64,000 nucleotides of DNA from an uncultured Lachnospiraceae bacterium (GTDB taxonomy: Bacteria; Bacillota; Clostridia; Lachnospirales; Lachnospiraceae), in contig CACXFB010000028.1 in assembly GCA_902766825.1 (NCBI GenBank), forward strand, positions 1 to 64,000. The letters are read 5' to 3'. Both the position numbers and the translations under genes were made by a program. Below, one piece after another: positions 25,464-34,529 of the stretch; the first letter of the stretch is position 1, and every line of letters starts with the position of its first letter. The notes below the pieces were generated by a model. It was not told the origin of the DNA, made no database searches, and saw only the letters and a list, made by a program, of their open reading frames with translations.

Positions 25464-28400
25464 ATGAATAACAAAAAAATCAGGATAAAAAGTTCGACGA
25501 GATGTTATAGAGACCGTTTTATAGCCATGATTCTGGTTGCCAGTCTGTTGATATCCATGGCAGGAATCACAGATTTTATAAGAAACAAAGAAAGTATAAC
25601 CAAAGTACAGGCAGCGGCTCATAATCTGGCTGTCGGAGATTACATATATCTTTATACGGCATTCATTAGTGGTGATAATGAAAGAAACTGGCAGAGTGAT
25701 AGTGCTAAGATTTATTTTAGATACTGGAATGGTTCAGAACAGAAGGTGCTGGCTGAATCTGTTTCTGAGGATTATGTAAGAGTACAGGTTACCCAGGCGA
25801 TGAAGGATGCAAATTATTTTCAATGGCATAGATATGGTCCTGATGGTACATCCCGCTGGAATAGGATTGGACGGGATAATAATGATTTTACAATATCATC
25901 TGTACCGGATAATTGTAATGTATTTAAAATTGACGGTTGGGGAGATGGCTCGGAAGCGGGAAGCTGGAAGTCAAATGGTTCATGGCCTGATAGTGGATGG
26001 ATGGCTTCAGGAAACTGGCTGGAGGTTCATACTGATGACCCGTCGGGTGACCCAATTGAAGTTGAACTTAGCGACGATTTCAGGACAAAAATTGGTAATG
26101 GTGATGTTATAGCTGTAAAGGCCACATATTTTGATTATGTTTCAGACTATGAGCATCAGATGGGATGGCTGAATAACTACAGTAATATAAAGGTTAATAA
26201 TTCAACCTGGTTTCCGTTTACGGATTTTAACGAACATATTAGTTCTGTTGCATCGTCAGGTACGGTCAAACTTCCAATGTATTTTGGAAATTTTTATAAT
26301 GACAGTGGCAAATTTAATTACGGCGGCGAGATTTCAGGACTATATAATTACAATGATGCAGTGTCTACTGATACGAGTCAGGCTTACTATGATGTAAATA
26401 ACTCTAATGGACTAGCGGATTACCACCAGTCAATTCAGGGACTGGCAGGCGCTGCACTTGATAGTGATGGAGATATAGTATATTCCGGAACCAATGTAAA
26501 GATGCCTTATTTTGATAAGGCGGGACTTAAAAATGCATCTGTTGCTGATAATAAAGTTTATGCAAAGATAATTGAAAGTTATTTTCCATTTAGAAAGACA
26601 ATAAAACAGACAACATCCGGAGGAGATACAATTGACTATGCAGAGTATTCTTTTGATTCTACAGGTGCGACGGACAATGTATTCTTTAACTGGGATGGAT
26701 TTACACCACAGAGTGTGGGATATGGTGCAGGAACAGATTATGGAGTTATAGATTCAGCATCAAAGTTTGGGGGAAGCAATGATTATGGGATTTTTCCATT
26801 TAATAATTCTGCACTCACTAAGGGTAACAGAGGTGGTAATGATAATACTGATTATGGCTTTGGGGTAAGGCTGGATATAGATTTCTCTGTACCTACCAAT
26901 GGAACTGTAGATGGAACTGCAGGTGGACTTCCGGTTAAATTTGAGTATTCCGGTGATGACGATATGTTCGTGTACTTTGGAGAAAAAGCAGCAGGTGCTG
27001 AACTCGTGCTGGATCTTGGAGGTGCACATAAGCAGGCCGGCGGTTCGATTGATTTTCAGAGTATGACTGCTACGGTAGATAATTCCTATAAATCATATGT
27101 GGATCAAACATATATTGAAGAAGACGGTAATAAAAAAGTTACCCGGATTAATGGTGGTAACAGACTTGACCCGGGTAAAGTATATCATATGACTGTGTTT
27201 TATATGGAACGTGGTCTTGGAGAGTCTAACTTTACTGTAAATTATACTCTTCAGCCGGTGTCTACCGGATTTAAGATGGACAAGACCATTGATACGGGAA
27301 GCGTGGCAGATAGTATAGCAGATGTACTTAAGGAAAAGGAGAGTTTTGAGTACACAGTAAAAAAGTATAGTGGAGAAAATCTTATTAATATTTCTGATGA
27401 TGAGAAATATACAAGGATAAAGAGTGATGGGGTAAGAGTGGGTGACCAGACAGTAAGCACAGGTTCAAAGCTTAATCTTAAAGATAGTGAGGCGGCAGAC
27501 TTTGGAAACTCACTTACGATTAATACCAAGTTAAAAGTGGTGGAGAACCTTGGCAGCAGTAATCCTAAGAATGCATTATTGGAATACTCACCATCCTGGA
27601 GCCTGCATGACTTGAACACAGAGGATGATGTGGGAACGACCGTTGATGAAACACTGATTGAAGAGGATAGCAGTGAAACCTCAGAATTTACTTTGGTTGA
27701 CAGGACAAATCCAAGTGCGGATCCAAATATAGAACTTAGATACGTTAACACTTTGAGTACAACTGACCTGCAATTTAATAAGGAGACAAAGTTTAAGTCA
27801 GACACAAGTAAGAATTACATTGATAATACCAGTACATTCAGTGCAAAGCTGTTGTTGAATCTGGGTGTTAATCTTGTGGATGATGAGGAGGATGCAGGTT
27901 ACGAGTTATATAACGCACCTCTGTACAGTGCCCTTGACGATTCCGGTAAAGCAAATGCGAGGGCAGGCAACGGTAATTACAAGGTATATGCCGGAATAAA
28001 ATATTCGATTAATTCAGGAGCACAACAGACGCTTGGAAATACAGGTACTATACAGTTTAAGTCGGGGGATACGGTTACTATTAAGAATCTGCCAAAAGGA
28101 GCAGGATATCTGATAGTGGAAGATAACCCATCAGACACCAATTATGATACAGGGGTTGTCGTAGATGGAATTGTATCTGTTGGAGAAGCGGCGACTCTGA
28201 CTAACTATTACAATATACCAAAGACTAGTTATACGGTGGAAAAGAAATGGAAACTTCCATCCGGAGCGGATGATACCACCCATGTTCCGGGCAGTGTAAA
28301 GGTTTTGCTCCAAAGAAAAGAATCCGGTCAGGATGATTCAGAATATGCTGATGTTGGAACTGCATTTACACTGACAGGTTCAACGTGGACCCATACCTTT

Positions 28401-29048
28401 ACTCTTCTTGATACGATATCTACAAATAATAAGAGTTATATATACAGGGTAATGGAGATGTCAGGAGATTCGGTAATCGGTACAGGTGAAAGCATAAAGC
28501 TTAACTACGGAAGTCCTGGAGTTAACGGCAAATATGATGTTACATACAGCCATGATATGGGCAATAAAAAATCTGTGATTACCAACACCTATGTACCGGC
28601 AAAAATATCTGTAACCAAGGTTGATGCCACGGATCCTACAACAAAGCTTGGAGGTGTCAGTTTTACACTGGAAAGGCAGGGAGATTCATCATTTGGTACA
28701 GTTACAAAGACAACTCCTACTACCGGAGCATCCCTGGGAATAATAGAATTTGATAATCTGGAGGATGGAACCTATATACTTACAGAGACGGTGGCAAAGG
28801 AAGGGTACTCACTGCTAAAGAGTCCTATAACCATTGTGATTGACAGGAGTGAAGGCGGAAATTGTACTGTTGATGGTGAGACAGTGGCAATAACAGATGA
28901 GACAATTAGTCTGACTGTTAAGAATCAGGCAAAATTCCGATTCCCGGATACCGGTGGAGTCGGCGTGGGCATATACAGGCTTGCGGGATTAATGATGATT
29001 CTGATGGCAGTTATACTATATGTTGTTAGAAGGAGGAGGTGTATATGA
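25464..29048 (+). CDS. Pilus tip adhesin with fibro-slime and Cna-B domains, sortase-anchored
   Basis: 1194 residues. A long signal peptide (hydrophobic AMILVASLLISMAG) leads into an adhesive region. A fibro-slime-like domain lies at about 470-600 (FEYSGDDDMFVYF, LDLGGAHKQAGG). Prealbumin/Cna-B-like modules follow; the last has LGGVSFTLERQ and the E-box LTETVAKEGY, which helps form internal isopeptide bonds. It ends with the sorting signal FPDTGG, a TM and RRRR. A variant LPxTG plus large size and first place in the operon suggest the tip or ancillary subunit. The ATG at 25464 is chosen over 25419, since AGGTGAG lies 6 nt upstream. Confidence 0.88.
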   Translation: MNNKKIRIKSSTRCYRDRFIAMILVASLLISMAGITDFIRNKESITKVQAAAHNLAVGDYIYLYTAFISGDNERNWQSDSAKIYFRYWNGSEQKVLAESVSEDYVRVQVTQAMKDANYFQWHRYGPDGTSRWNRIGRDNNDFTISSVPDNCNVFKIDGWGDGSEAGSWKSNGSWPDSGWMASGNWLEVHTDDPSGDPIEVELSDDFRTKIGNGDVIAVKATYFDYVSDYEHQMGWLNNYSNIKVNNSTWFPFTDFNEHISSVASSGTVKLPMYFGNFYNDSGKFNYGGEISGLYNYNDAVSTDTSQAYYDVNNSNGLADYHQSIQGLAGAALDSDGDIVYSGTNVKMPYFDKAGLKNASVADNKVYAKIIESYFPFRKTIKQTTSGGDTIDYAEYSFDSTGATDNVFFNWDGFTPQSVGYGAGTDYGVIDSASKFGGSNDYGIFPFNNSALTKGNRGGNDNTDYGFGVRLDIDFSVPTNGTVDGTAGGLPVKFEYSGDDDMFVYFGEKAAGAELVLDLGGAHKQAGGSIDFQSMTATVDNSYKSYVDQTYIEEDGNKKVTRINGGNRLDPGKVYHMTVFYMERGLGESNFTVNYTLQPVSTGFKMDKTIDTGSVADSIADVLKEKESFEYTVKKYSGENLINISDDEKYTRIKSDGVRVGDQTVSTGSKLNLKDSEAADFGNSLTINTKLKVVENLGSSNPKNALLEYSPSWSLHDLNTEDDVGTTVDETLIEEDSSETSEFTLVDRTNPSADPNIELRYVNTLSTTDLQFNKETKFKSDTSKNYIDNTSTFSAKLLLNLGVNLVDDEEDAGYELYNAPLYSALDDSGKANARAGNGNYKVYAGIKYSINSGAQQTLGNTGTIQFKSGDTVTIKNLPKGAGYLIVEDNPSDTNYDTGVVVDGIVSVGEAATLTNYYNIPKTSYTVEKKWKLPSGADDTTHVPGSVKVLLQRKESGQDDSEYADVGTAFTLTGSTWTHTFTLLDTISTNNKSYIYRVMEMSGDSVIGTGESIKLNYGSPGVNGKYDVTYSHDMGNKKSVITNTYVPAKISVTKVDATDPTTKLGGVSFTLERQGDSSFGTVTKTTPTTGASLGIIEFDNLEDGTYILTETVAKEGYSLLKSPITIVIDRSEGGNCTVDGETVAITDETISLTVKNQAKFRFPDTGGVGVGIYRLAGLMMILMAVILYVVRRRRCI

Positions 29049-29154
29049 TGTATGAAAGATGAGGAGATAAAAACATAGACAAGTATGATTATAAGAAGGA
29101 AAACAAAGAAAATTAGAATTAAAAAAAGATTACGAATGTAAAGGAGAGATGACA

Positions 29155-31329
29155 ATGAAAGAAAAAAGAATAAAGAAGCTTTTGTCAGGAATGTTACAGA
29201 TGGCATTGATTATTTCAATGTTTACGGTTCCGGCAAAAGCAGATGATGTTATTAATACCAGTACGAATGTATCCCTCACTATTCACAGATACGAGTACAA
29301 TGGAAATGAAACATTACAGGCAGGCACAGGAGAAACGTCTGATGCAGCCAATATACCGACGGGAAGTACACCTCTTGACGGAATCGGCTATACCGTGTAT
29401 AAGATAGCAGATATATCGCAGGATAACAGTGTAAGTATTAAGTATAATGTTTTATCAGATTTACAGACAGCTTTTGGAAGCACCACCATTGATGCGTCAA
29501 CATCAGGAAAGACTCTTTATGATATGGCTGCTGTTAAGACGGTTTTGGATGGAAGAAGTGCAGCAAAAGCATTAGATGCCAATACGGCTAATGTCACAGC
29601 AGAAAAATTTACTTCATCAGGCAGTGTCACATTTAGCAATTCAGAGCTTAGCGGACAGGGATTGTATCTGGTTGTGGAGACAACCACAATTCACACTCAG
29701 ACGGCAGATCCTTTCCTTGTATCACTGCCGACAACTACCGGAAGTGGTGAGGATTGGTTGTATGAAGTGCATGCATATCCAAAAACAGCAACTAATGATG
29801 GCGAAATTACAATAAAAAAGAATATTATTACTGCAGGAACAACAGGTGCAGGAACTGCAATTGACGGTGCATCATTTTATATTCAAAAAGAAACATCTCC
29901 CGGTTCGGGAGTTTGGAATATAGTAACTGCTGATAAAAATGCTGCTCCGATAGGAACAGCAGGTCTTTTAACTATTACAGATGCATCTGCCGGAGTTACC
30001 GTGGCTTATCTGCCAACAGGCTCATATAGAGTTGTGGAAGTATCAGCACCTGCAGAGTCTATTACTGACAGCAGTTTATCATATCCGTTTACTATAGATG
30101 CATCGGGAAATGTAACAAGTTCCAGCGCAAACTTTTCGTCAGAAGTCTTCACAATTAAGAACGAAGTTCCGACAGTAGAAAAAAAGGTACTTAAAAAGGG
30201 CGGTAATATTAATAATGCCGGTGACTGGGCTGATGTTGCAGATTATAACATTGGAACAGGTAAGGATGATAAAATTACTTTCCAGGTTGCAGTAACGATT
30301 CCATCTAACATTGATAAACTTAAGACGTACAAGATGGTTGATGAATTTGATTCTGCTCAGTTTAATCAGGTGGCTGCAAGTGATGTGGATATAATATTCT
30401 ATTCCGACAGGGCAGCAGGAACAACTGTAGCTGCGGCAACTCTTGGCTTTAATAAAGCAACGGCATTTAGTACCGGCGCTACAGGCTGGACAATTGATTT
30501 ATCATCTATAAATAATGCATTAAAGACTAACATTGTTAAGGAAGTTGTTGTTAATTACACCACAACATTAAAGAGTACAGCAGTAATTGCAGGAGAAGGT
30601 AATATTAATACAGGTAAAGTTGAATTCACCAATCATATTTATCCTATATCAGATCCGCAGATGCCGGTTCAGAATCCGAAGGATGGTTCAGATCAACCTT
30701 ACGAGGACAGAACAATTGTTACCGATCAGGCAGCAGTATATACTTTTGGGCTGGGACTGGTAAAAAGCTTTGAAGGTGGTGATACTTCATCATTACACGC
30801 CAAGTTTGATCTTTACAGAAAGGCATACTCTGATGAATCAGGTACTACCATTGGTGGCGTTACTAATCTTATAAAGTTAAACAGCACACCTTATGAGACG
30901 GGTAATGATGGAAAGATAAGCATTACAGGAACAGGCTTAGGATTAGCTAATGGAACGAATACATATTACTTTGTAGAGACTGAGACGGCAGACGGATATA
31001 ACCTGCTTAAAGAGCCGGTGGCTGCAGATGTAAATATTACATATTCTAAGACTGCATTTCTTCAGACAATTACAGTTAACAGATATAACAGTGACGGAAC
31101 GCTTAAGGAGACACTTACCAGTATAACTACAACCCAGGCAGCGACAGCAACAAGCTATGAAGGCGGTTCGGGATACACGCAGGCATCTGTAGGAGTTGTC
31201 AACAAGAAAGGATTTACACTTCCTAAGACAGGTGGAAGGGGAACCTTGATTTTCACAATTATCGGTCTTGTCCTTATGGCAGGCGGTGTAGGTATCTACT
31301 TTAAGGGAAGAAAGAAAAAAGCCAACTAG
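29155..31329 (+). CDS. Major pilin subunit (isopeptide-forming, LPxTG)
   Basis: 724 residues from the ATG at 29155; the ATG at 29149 falls too close to the GGAGAG. Signal peptide (about 12-30), then an N-terminal pilin domain that ends in the pilin motif DWLYEVHAYPK, whose Lys a class C sortase would join to the next subunit. Two or three Cna-B/SpaA-like domains follow (E-box YYFVETETADGY near the end), then LPKTGG, a TM and a KGRKKK tail. This is the shaft of a covalent Gram-positive pilus. About 105 nt after the tip gene; followed by a strong hairpin before the sortase. Confidence 0.92.
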   Translation: MKEKRIKKLLSGMLQMALIISMFTVPAKADDVINTSTNVSLTIHRYEYNGNETLQAGTGETSDAANIPTGSTPLDGIGYTVYKIADISQDNSVSIKYNVLSDLQTAFGSTTIDASTSGKTLYDMAAVKTVLDGRSAAKALDANTANVTAEKFTSSGSVTFSNSELSGQGLYLVVETTTIHTQTADPFLVSLPTTTGSGEDWLYEVHAYPKTATNDGEITIKKNIITAGTTGAGTAIDGASFYIQKETSPGSGVWNIVTADKNAAPIGTAGLLTITDASAGVTVAYLPTGSYRVVEVSAPAESITDSSLSYPFTIDASGNVTSSSANFSSEVFTIKNEVPTVEKKVLKKGGNINNAGDWADVADYNIGTGKDDKITFQVAVTIPSNIDKLKTYKMVDEFDSAQFNQVAASDVDIIFYSDRAAGTTVAAATLGFNKATAFSTGATGWTIDLSSINNALKTNIVKEVVVNYTTTLKSTAVIAGEGNINTGKVEFTNHIYPISDPQMPVQNPKDGSDQPYEDRTIVTDQAAVYTFGLGLVKSFEGGDTSSLHAKFDLYRKAYSDESGTTIGGVTNLIKLNSTPYETGNDGKISITGTGLGLANGTNTYYFVETETADGYNLLKEPVAADVNITYSKTAFLQTITVNRYNSDGTLKETLTSITTTQAATATSYEGGSGYTQASVGVVNKKGFTLPKTGGRGTLIFTIIGLVLMAGGVGIYFKGRKKKAN

Positions 31330-31370
31330 CAGGTTGTAAAGTAAGGCTGGTGTATGAGCCTTGAGAAAAA

Positions 31371-31422
31371 AGATTACATATGCAGACCGTAGTTATCTAT
31401 GGTCTGCATATGTAATCTTCTT
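31371..31422 (+). terminator. 22-bp hairpin between pilin and sortase genes
   Basis: AGATTACATATGCAGACC (31371-31388) pairs perfectly with 31401-31418, and four more pairs close a TTAT loop. The tail TCTTCTTG is U-rich but not a pure run, so it may let some transcripts through. Only a weak TATAAT (31463) with a poor -35 is seen before the sortase. Confidence 0.7.
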
Positions 31423-31523
31423 GTCCATTTTGCGAAAGGTTTTAATTGTATGAAATATAGGGTATAATTTTAAGGAATACAATGTATAAAAGCATATAAA
31501 AACAATGAATATAAAATAAAATA

Positions 31524-32432
31524 ATGCAATCAAAAAATTATAATAAATCTATGAAAAACAAAAAAAACAAATCAAAGGTTAAAATAAAAATCAATAAGAA
31601 TAATATTCCGCTCTTCATTTTCTGCCTCATTATTTTTCTGACAGGCCTGGGGATTTTCATGTACCCTTTTGTGAGCAATATGATTAACAGACACAATGCA
31701 TCTGAAGCGATAACAGATTTTGATAAGCAGATTGCGGACATGGATAAAGATGATATTGATGTAATCAAACAGGCTGCAAAGGAATACAATCAACAACTCG
31801 AAAATGCGGTTCTTACAGGGGATGAGGAGAAACAAAGTTATAAAGACATAAGCGGAGTGGACAAGGTCATAGGATATATAGTAATCCCTAAGATTGATGT
31901 TAATCTGCCTATATACAGCGGAACCAGTCCCGAGGTCTTAAAGAAAGGTGCGGGGCATATGCAAAATTCCTCTTATCCTTTGGGAGGTTCAGGCACGCAT
32001 TGTGTTCTGACAGGTCACAGGGGTCTTCCAAGTGCCGTGTTATTCACTGACCTTGATAAGGTGGAACCGGGGGATGAATTTTACCTGCATGTGCTCGATG
32101 AGGTATTGGCTTATCAGGTGGATAAAATAAAAGTTGTGGAACCGACGGAGGGAACGGATTTGGGAATTGTTGAGGGAAAGGATTATTGTACTCTGGTGAC
32201 CTGTACCCCATATGCAATTAATTCCCACAGGCTGCTGGTACGCGGAACGAGAGTGGAATACAGTGAGGCACATCAGAATGATGAGGGTAAGACACAGTTG
32301 CAATCAGGTTCATTTACCAAAAGAGTTGTGGATGTGTGGCCATGGCTTTTAATAGCATCTGTAGTTATTCTGGGGGCTGAGGCGATAATATTTATAATGA
32401 TTATAAGAAAGGGCAGAAAGGAAAAGGAGTAG
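31524..32432 (+). CDS. Class C (pilus) sortase 1
   Basis: 302 residues. N-terminal TM (about 29-52), catalytic core and a C-terminal TM (about 272-296), the arrangement of pilin polymerases. His165 is in LTGHRGLP, Cys227 in TLVTCTPYA and the catalytic Arg (236) in NSHRLLVRG. It should join pilin subunits through the Lys of the YPK motif. No clear ribosome binding site precedes the ATG at 31524; an in-frame ATG at 31551 is equally possible. It sits after the hairpin that follows the major pilin, and its stop lies 5 nt before the MoxR start. Confidence 0.93.
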   Translation: MQSKNYNKSMKNKKNKSKVKIKINKNNIPLFIFCLIIFLTGLGIFMYPFVSNMINRHNASEAITDFDKQIADMDKDDIDVIKQAAKEYNQQLENAVLTGDEEKQSYKDISGVDKVIGYIVIPKIDVNLPIYSGTSPEVLKKGAGHMQNSSYPLGGSGTHCVLTGHRGLPSAVLFTDLDKVEPGDEFYLHVLDEVLAYQVDKIKVVEPTEGTDLGIVEGKDYCTLVTCTPYAINSHRLLVRGTRVEYSEAHQNDEGKTQLQSGSFTKRVVDVWPWLLIASVVILGAEAIIFIMIIRKGRKEKE

Positions 32433-32437
32433 AAGAT

Positions 32438-33388
32438 TTGGAATCATATATTTACGCACTTTATGTGATAGATGAAGTTAAAAAAGTTATATTGGGAAAA
32501 GATGAGTGCATCAGAAAGGTAATGGCAGCAATTCTTGCAAAAGGACATATTCTTATCGAAGATATTCCGGGAGTAGGAAAGACAAGCATGGCCCTTGCAT
32601 TTGCAAAAGCCATGGGAATAAAACAGAACAGGGTGCAGTTTACACCGGATGTTTTACCTACTGACATAGTGGGGTTCTCTTTGTACAGAAAAGAGCTGGG
32701 TACTTTTGAATATCAGGAGGGCGCAGTTATGTGCAATCTGTTTTTGGGGGATGAGATTAACCGTACGTCCCCAAAGACCCAGTCGGCACTTCTTGAGGTA
32801 ATGGAGGAAGAGACAGTCACGGTGGATGGTGTTACAAGACAGGTTCCAAAACCGTTTCATGTTATTGCCACCCAGAATCCAATTGGTTCTGTCGGTACAC
32901 AGATGCTGCCTGAATCCCAGCTGGACAGATTTATTGTGTGTATTCATATTGGATATCCTGACAAAAATGATGAGTTAAACATATTGTTAAGCAGAGACAA
33001 CGCCAATCCAATGGCAGAGGTTGAGGCTGTGGTAGATGGTGAGGAACTTTTAAAAATGCAGATGGAGACTGAAAAAATATTTATACATAAAAGTATATAT
33101 GAATATATTGTGGAATTGTCGGACTATACCAGAAAAAACGAAATGATAGAGCTTGGGATAAGCCCGAGAGGAACCCTTGCCATTGTCAGGATGGCCAAGG
33201 CCATTGCATATTTAAATGGTCGAAACTATGTTGTTGCATCGGATGTGACAGAGATTTTTCCGGATGTGGCATATCACAGGCTTATACTAAGTTCCAAGGG
33301 AAAACTAAATAATCTTACGGTGAATGAAATAATTAAGGACATAATAGAAAAAGTTAAAAGACCGGCACCGGTCAAAACGGTAGGATGA
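32438..33388 (+). CDS. MoxR family AAA+ ATPase
   Basis: 316 residues, usual MoxR size. Walker A is GVGKTS (near 47-52), Walker B LFLGDEINR (near 104-112), then SALLEVMEE, the sensor IATQNP and the LPESQLDRF Arg-finger region. MoxR ATPases act as chaperones with DUF58 and membrane partner proteins. The start is a TTG, placed by the AAGGAG at 32424-32429 that lies within the end of the sortase gene. Tightly packed with the DUF58 gene (7 nt). Confidence 0.92.
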   Translation: MESYIYALYVIDEVKKVILGKDECIRKVMAAILAKGHILIEDIPGVGKTSMALAFAKAMGIKQNRVQFTPDVLPTDIVGFSLYRKELGTFEYQEGAVMCNLFLGDEINRTSPKTQSALLEVMEEETVTVDGVTRQVPKPFHVIATQNPIGSVGTQMLPESQLDRFIVCIHIGYPDKNDELNILLSRDNANPMAEVEAVVDGEELLKMQMETEKIFIHKSIYEYIVELSDYTRKNEMIELGISPRGTLAIVRMAKAIAYLNGRNYVVASDVTEIFPDVAYHRLILSSKGKLNNLTVNEIIKDIIEKVKRPAPVKTVG

Positions 33389-33395
33389 GATAATA

Positions 33396-34529
33396 TTGAA
33401 GAATAAATTTTTATATGTGATTGTTGTTATAATTACGGTTCTGTTATGTGTATTTATGGGTTCAAAAACATCAGGTATGGTGTTGGCCTGTGAGATTATG
33501 CTGATACCGGCAATGGTTGTTTTACCGGTTTATCTGGCGTTTAAAATGGAAGCGGGAATTGAAATACCATATTTTCATGTAAAGAAGAACAGCGGATTTG
33601 TTATCAATGTAAGATTAAAAAATAAATCTTTATTTCCCATAAGTGTGTGTAAGGTGACCATAAGATGCATTAATAATTTTACAGGCAAAGAATATTTTTT
33701 TTCAAGAAAGATAATGCTGGATGGCAAATCGCAGGAGGTTTTGGGATTTGAATTTAAATCAGAATACTGCGGTAAATACGAAGTGATTCTTGATGAAGTA
33801 AAGATTTACGATTATTTCAGGGTGTTTTCCTATAATAAAAAAATGGTTAATGTTACGGATGAGATAATGGTTCAGCCGTTGCTTGGACGAATATTCATTG
33901 GTGGAAATGCAGCTATGAAGTCAAAACATGAATGGGAACAGTATTCACATACCAGCAGCGGAGAGGATACTTCGGAAGTGTTTGATGTTCATGAGTATAG
34001 ACAGGGGGATACTTTCTTAAAGGTTCATTGGAAACTAACCGCCAAGACTGACGAATATCTTGTGAAGGAATACAGTAAGCCTCTTGAAAACATGATTTTT
34101 CTTTTTGCGGATCTGAGGTGGAACAGTGAGGAGGTTATCACTGCAAAAATAGTGGATAATTTTTTTGAAATCCTTTCTGCACTTTCCTGGTCGTTGACCT
34201 GGGAGGGGATGAGCCATGTTGTCGTGTGGCATGCCGACAATAAGAAGGAGAACAAATATATTGAATCGGAAAACAACAATATAATGCTGGCACATGTGGA
34301 ATATGAGAAAGATGTCTACAGCATGATTGAGAGGATGTTTGATATGGGGCTTCCTGAAGATGATGTTGATGTTAAAAGAGAATACATTAATAATAATGAG
34401 CAGATTAAGGAACATAACAGTCTTATGGTTGACATGATGGGAAGAGTATATAGAGGAGATGTCTGTATCAAGAAATTTGATGTTGATAAAGTGGAAGAGG
34501 AAATAATGGAATGGAAACTGGAAATTTAG
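33396..34529 (+). CDS. DUF58 domain protein
   Basis: 377 residues with two TM segments at the N terminus (about 3-20 and 28-46), a beta-rich middle and the DUF58 hallmark EYRQGDTFLKVHWKLTAK followed by VKEYSKP. DUF58 proteins often pair with MoxR and carry a von Willebrand-like fold. It probably starts at TTG 33396 (AGGATGAG upstream). The 3' end overlaps the next gene by 19 nt, which suggests translational coupling. Its place between two pilus sortases is inferred to link the module with pilus assembly or wall anchoring. Confidence 0.88.
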   Translation: MKNKFLYVIVVIITVLLCVFMGSKTSGMVLACEIMLIPAMVVLPVYLAFKMEAGIEIPYFHVKKNSGFVINVRLKNKSLFPISVCKVTIRCINNFTGKEYFFSRKIMLDGKSQEVLGFEFKSEYCGKYEVILDEVKIYDYFRVFSYNKKMVNVTDEIMVQPLLGRIFIGGNAAMKSKHEWEQYSHTSSGEDTSEVFDVHEYRQGDTFLKVHWKLTAKTDEYLVKEYSKPLENMIFLFADLRWNSEEVITAKIVDNFFEILSALSWSLTWEGMSHVVVWHADNKKENKYIESENNNIMLAHVEYEKDVYSMIERMFDMGLPEDDVDVKREYINNNEQIKEHNSLMVDMMGRVYRGDVCIKKFDVDKVEEEIMEWKLEI

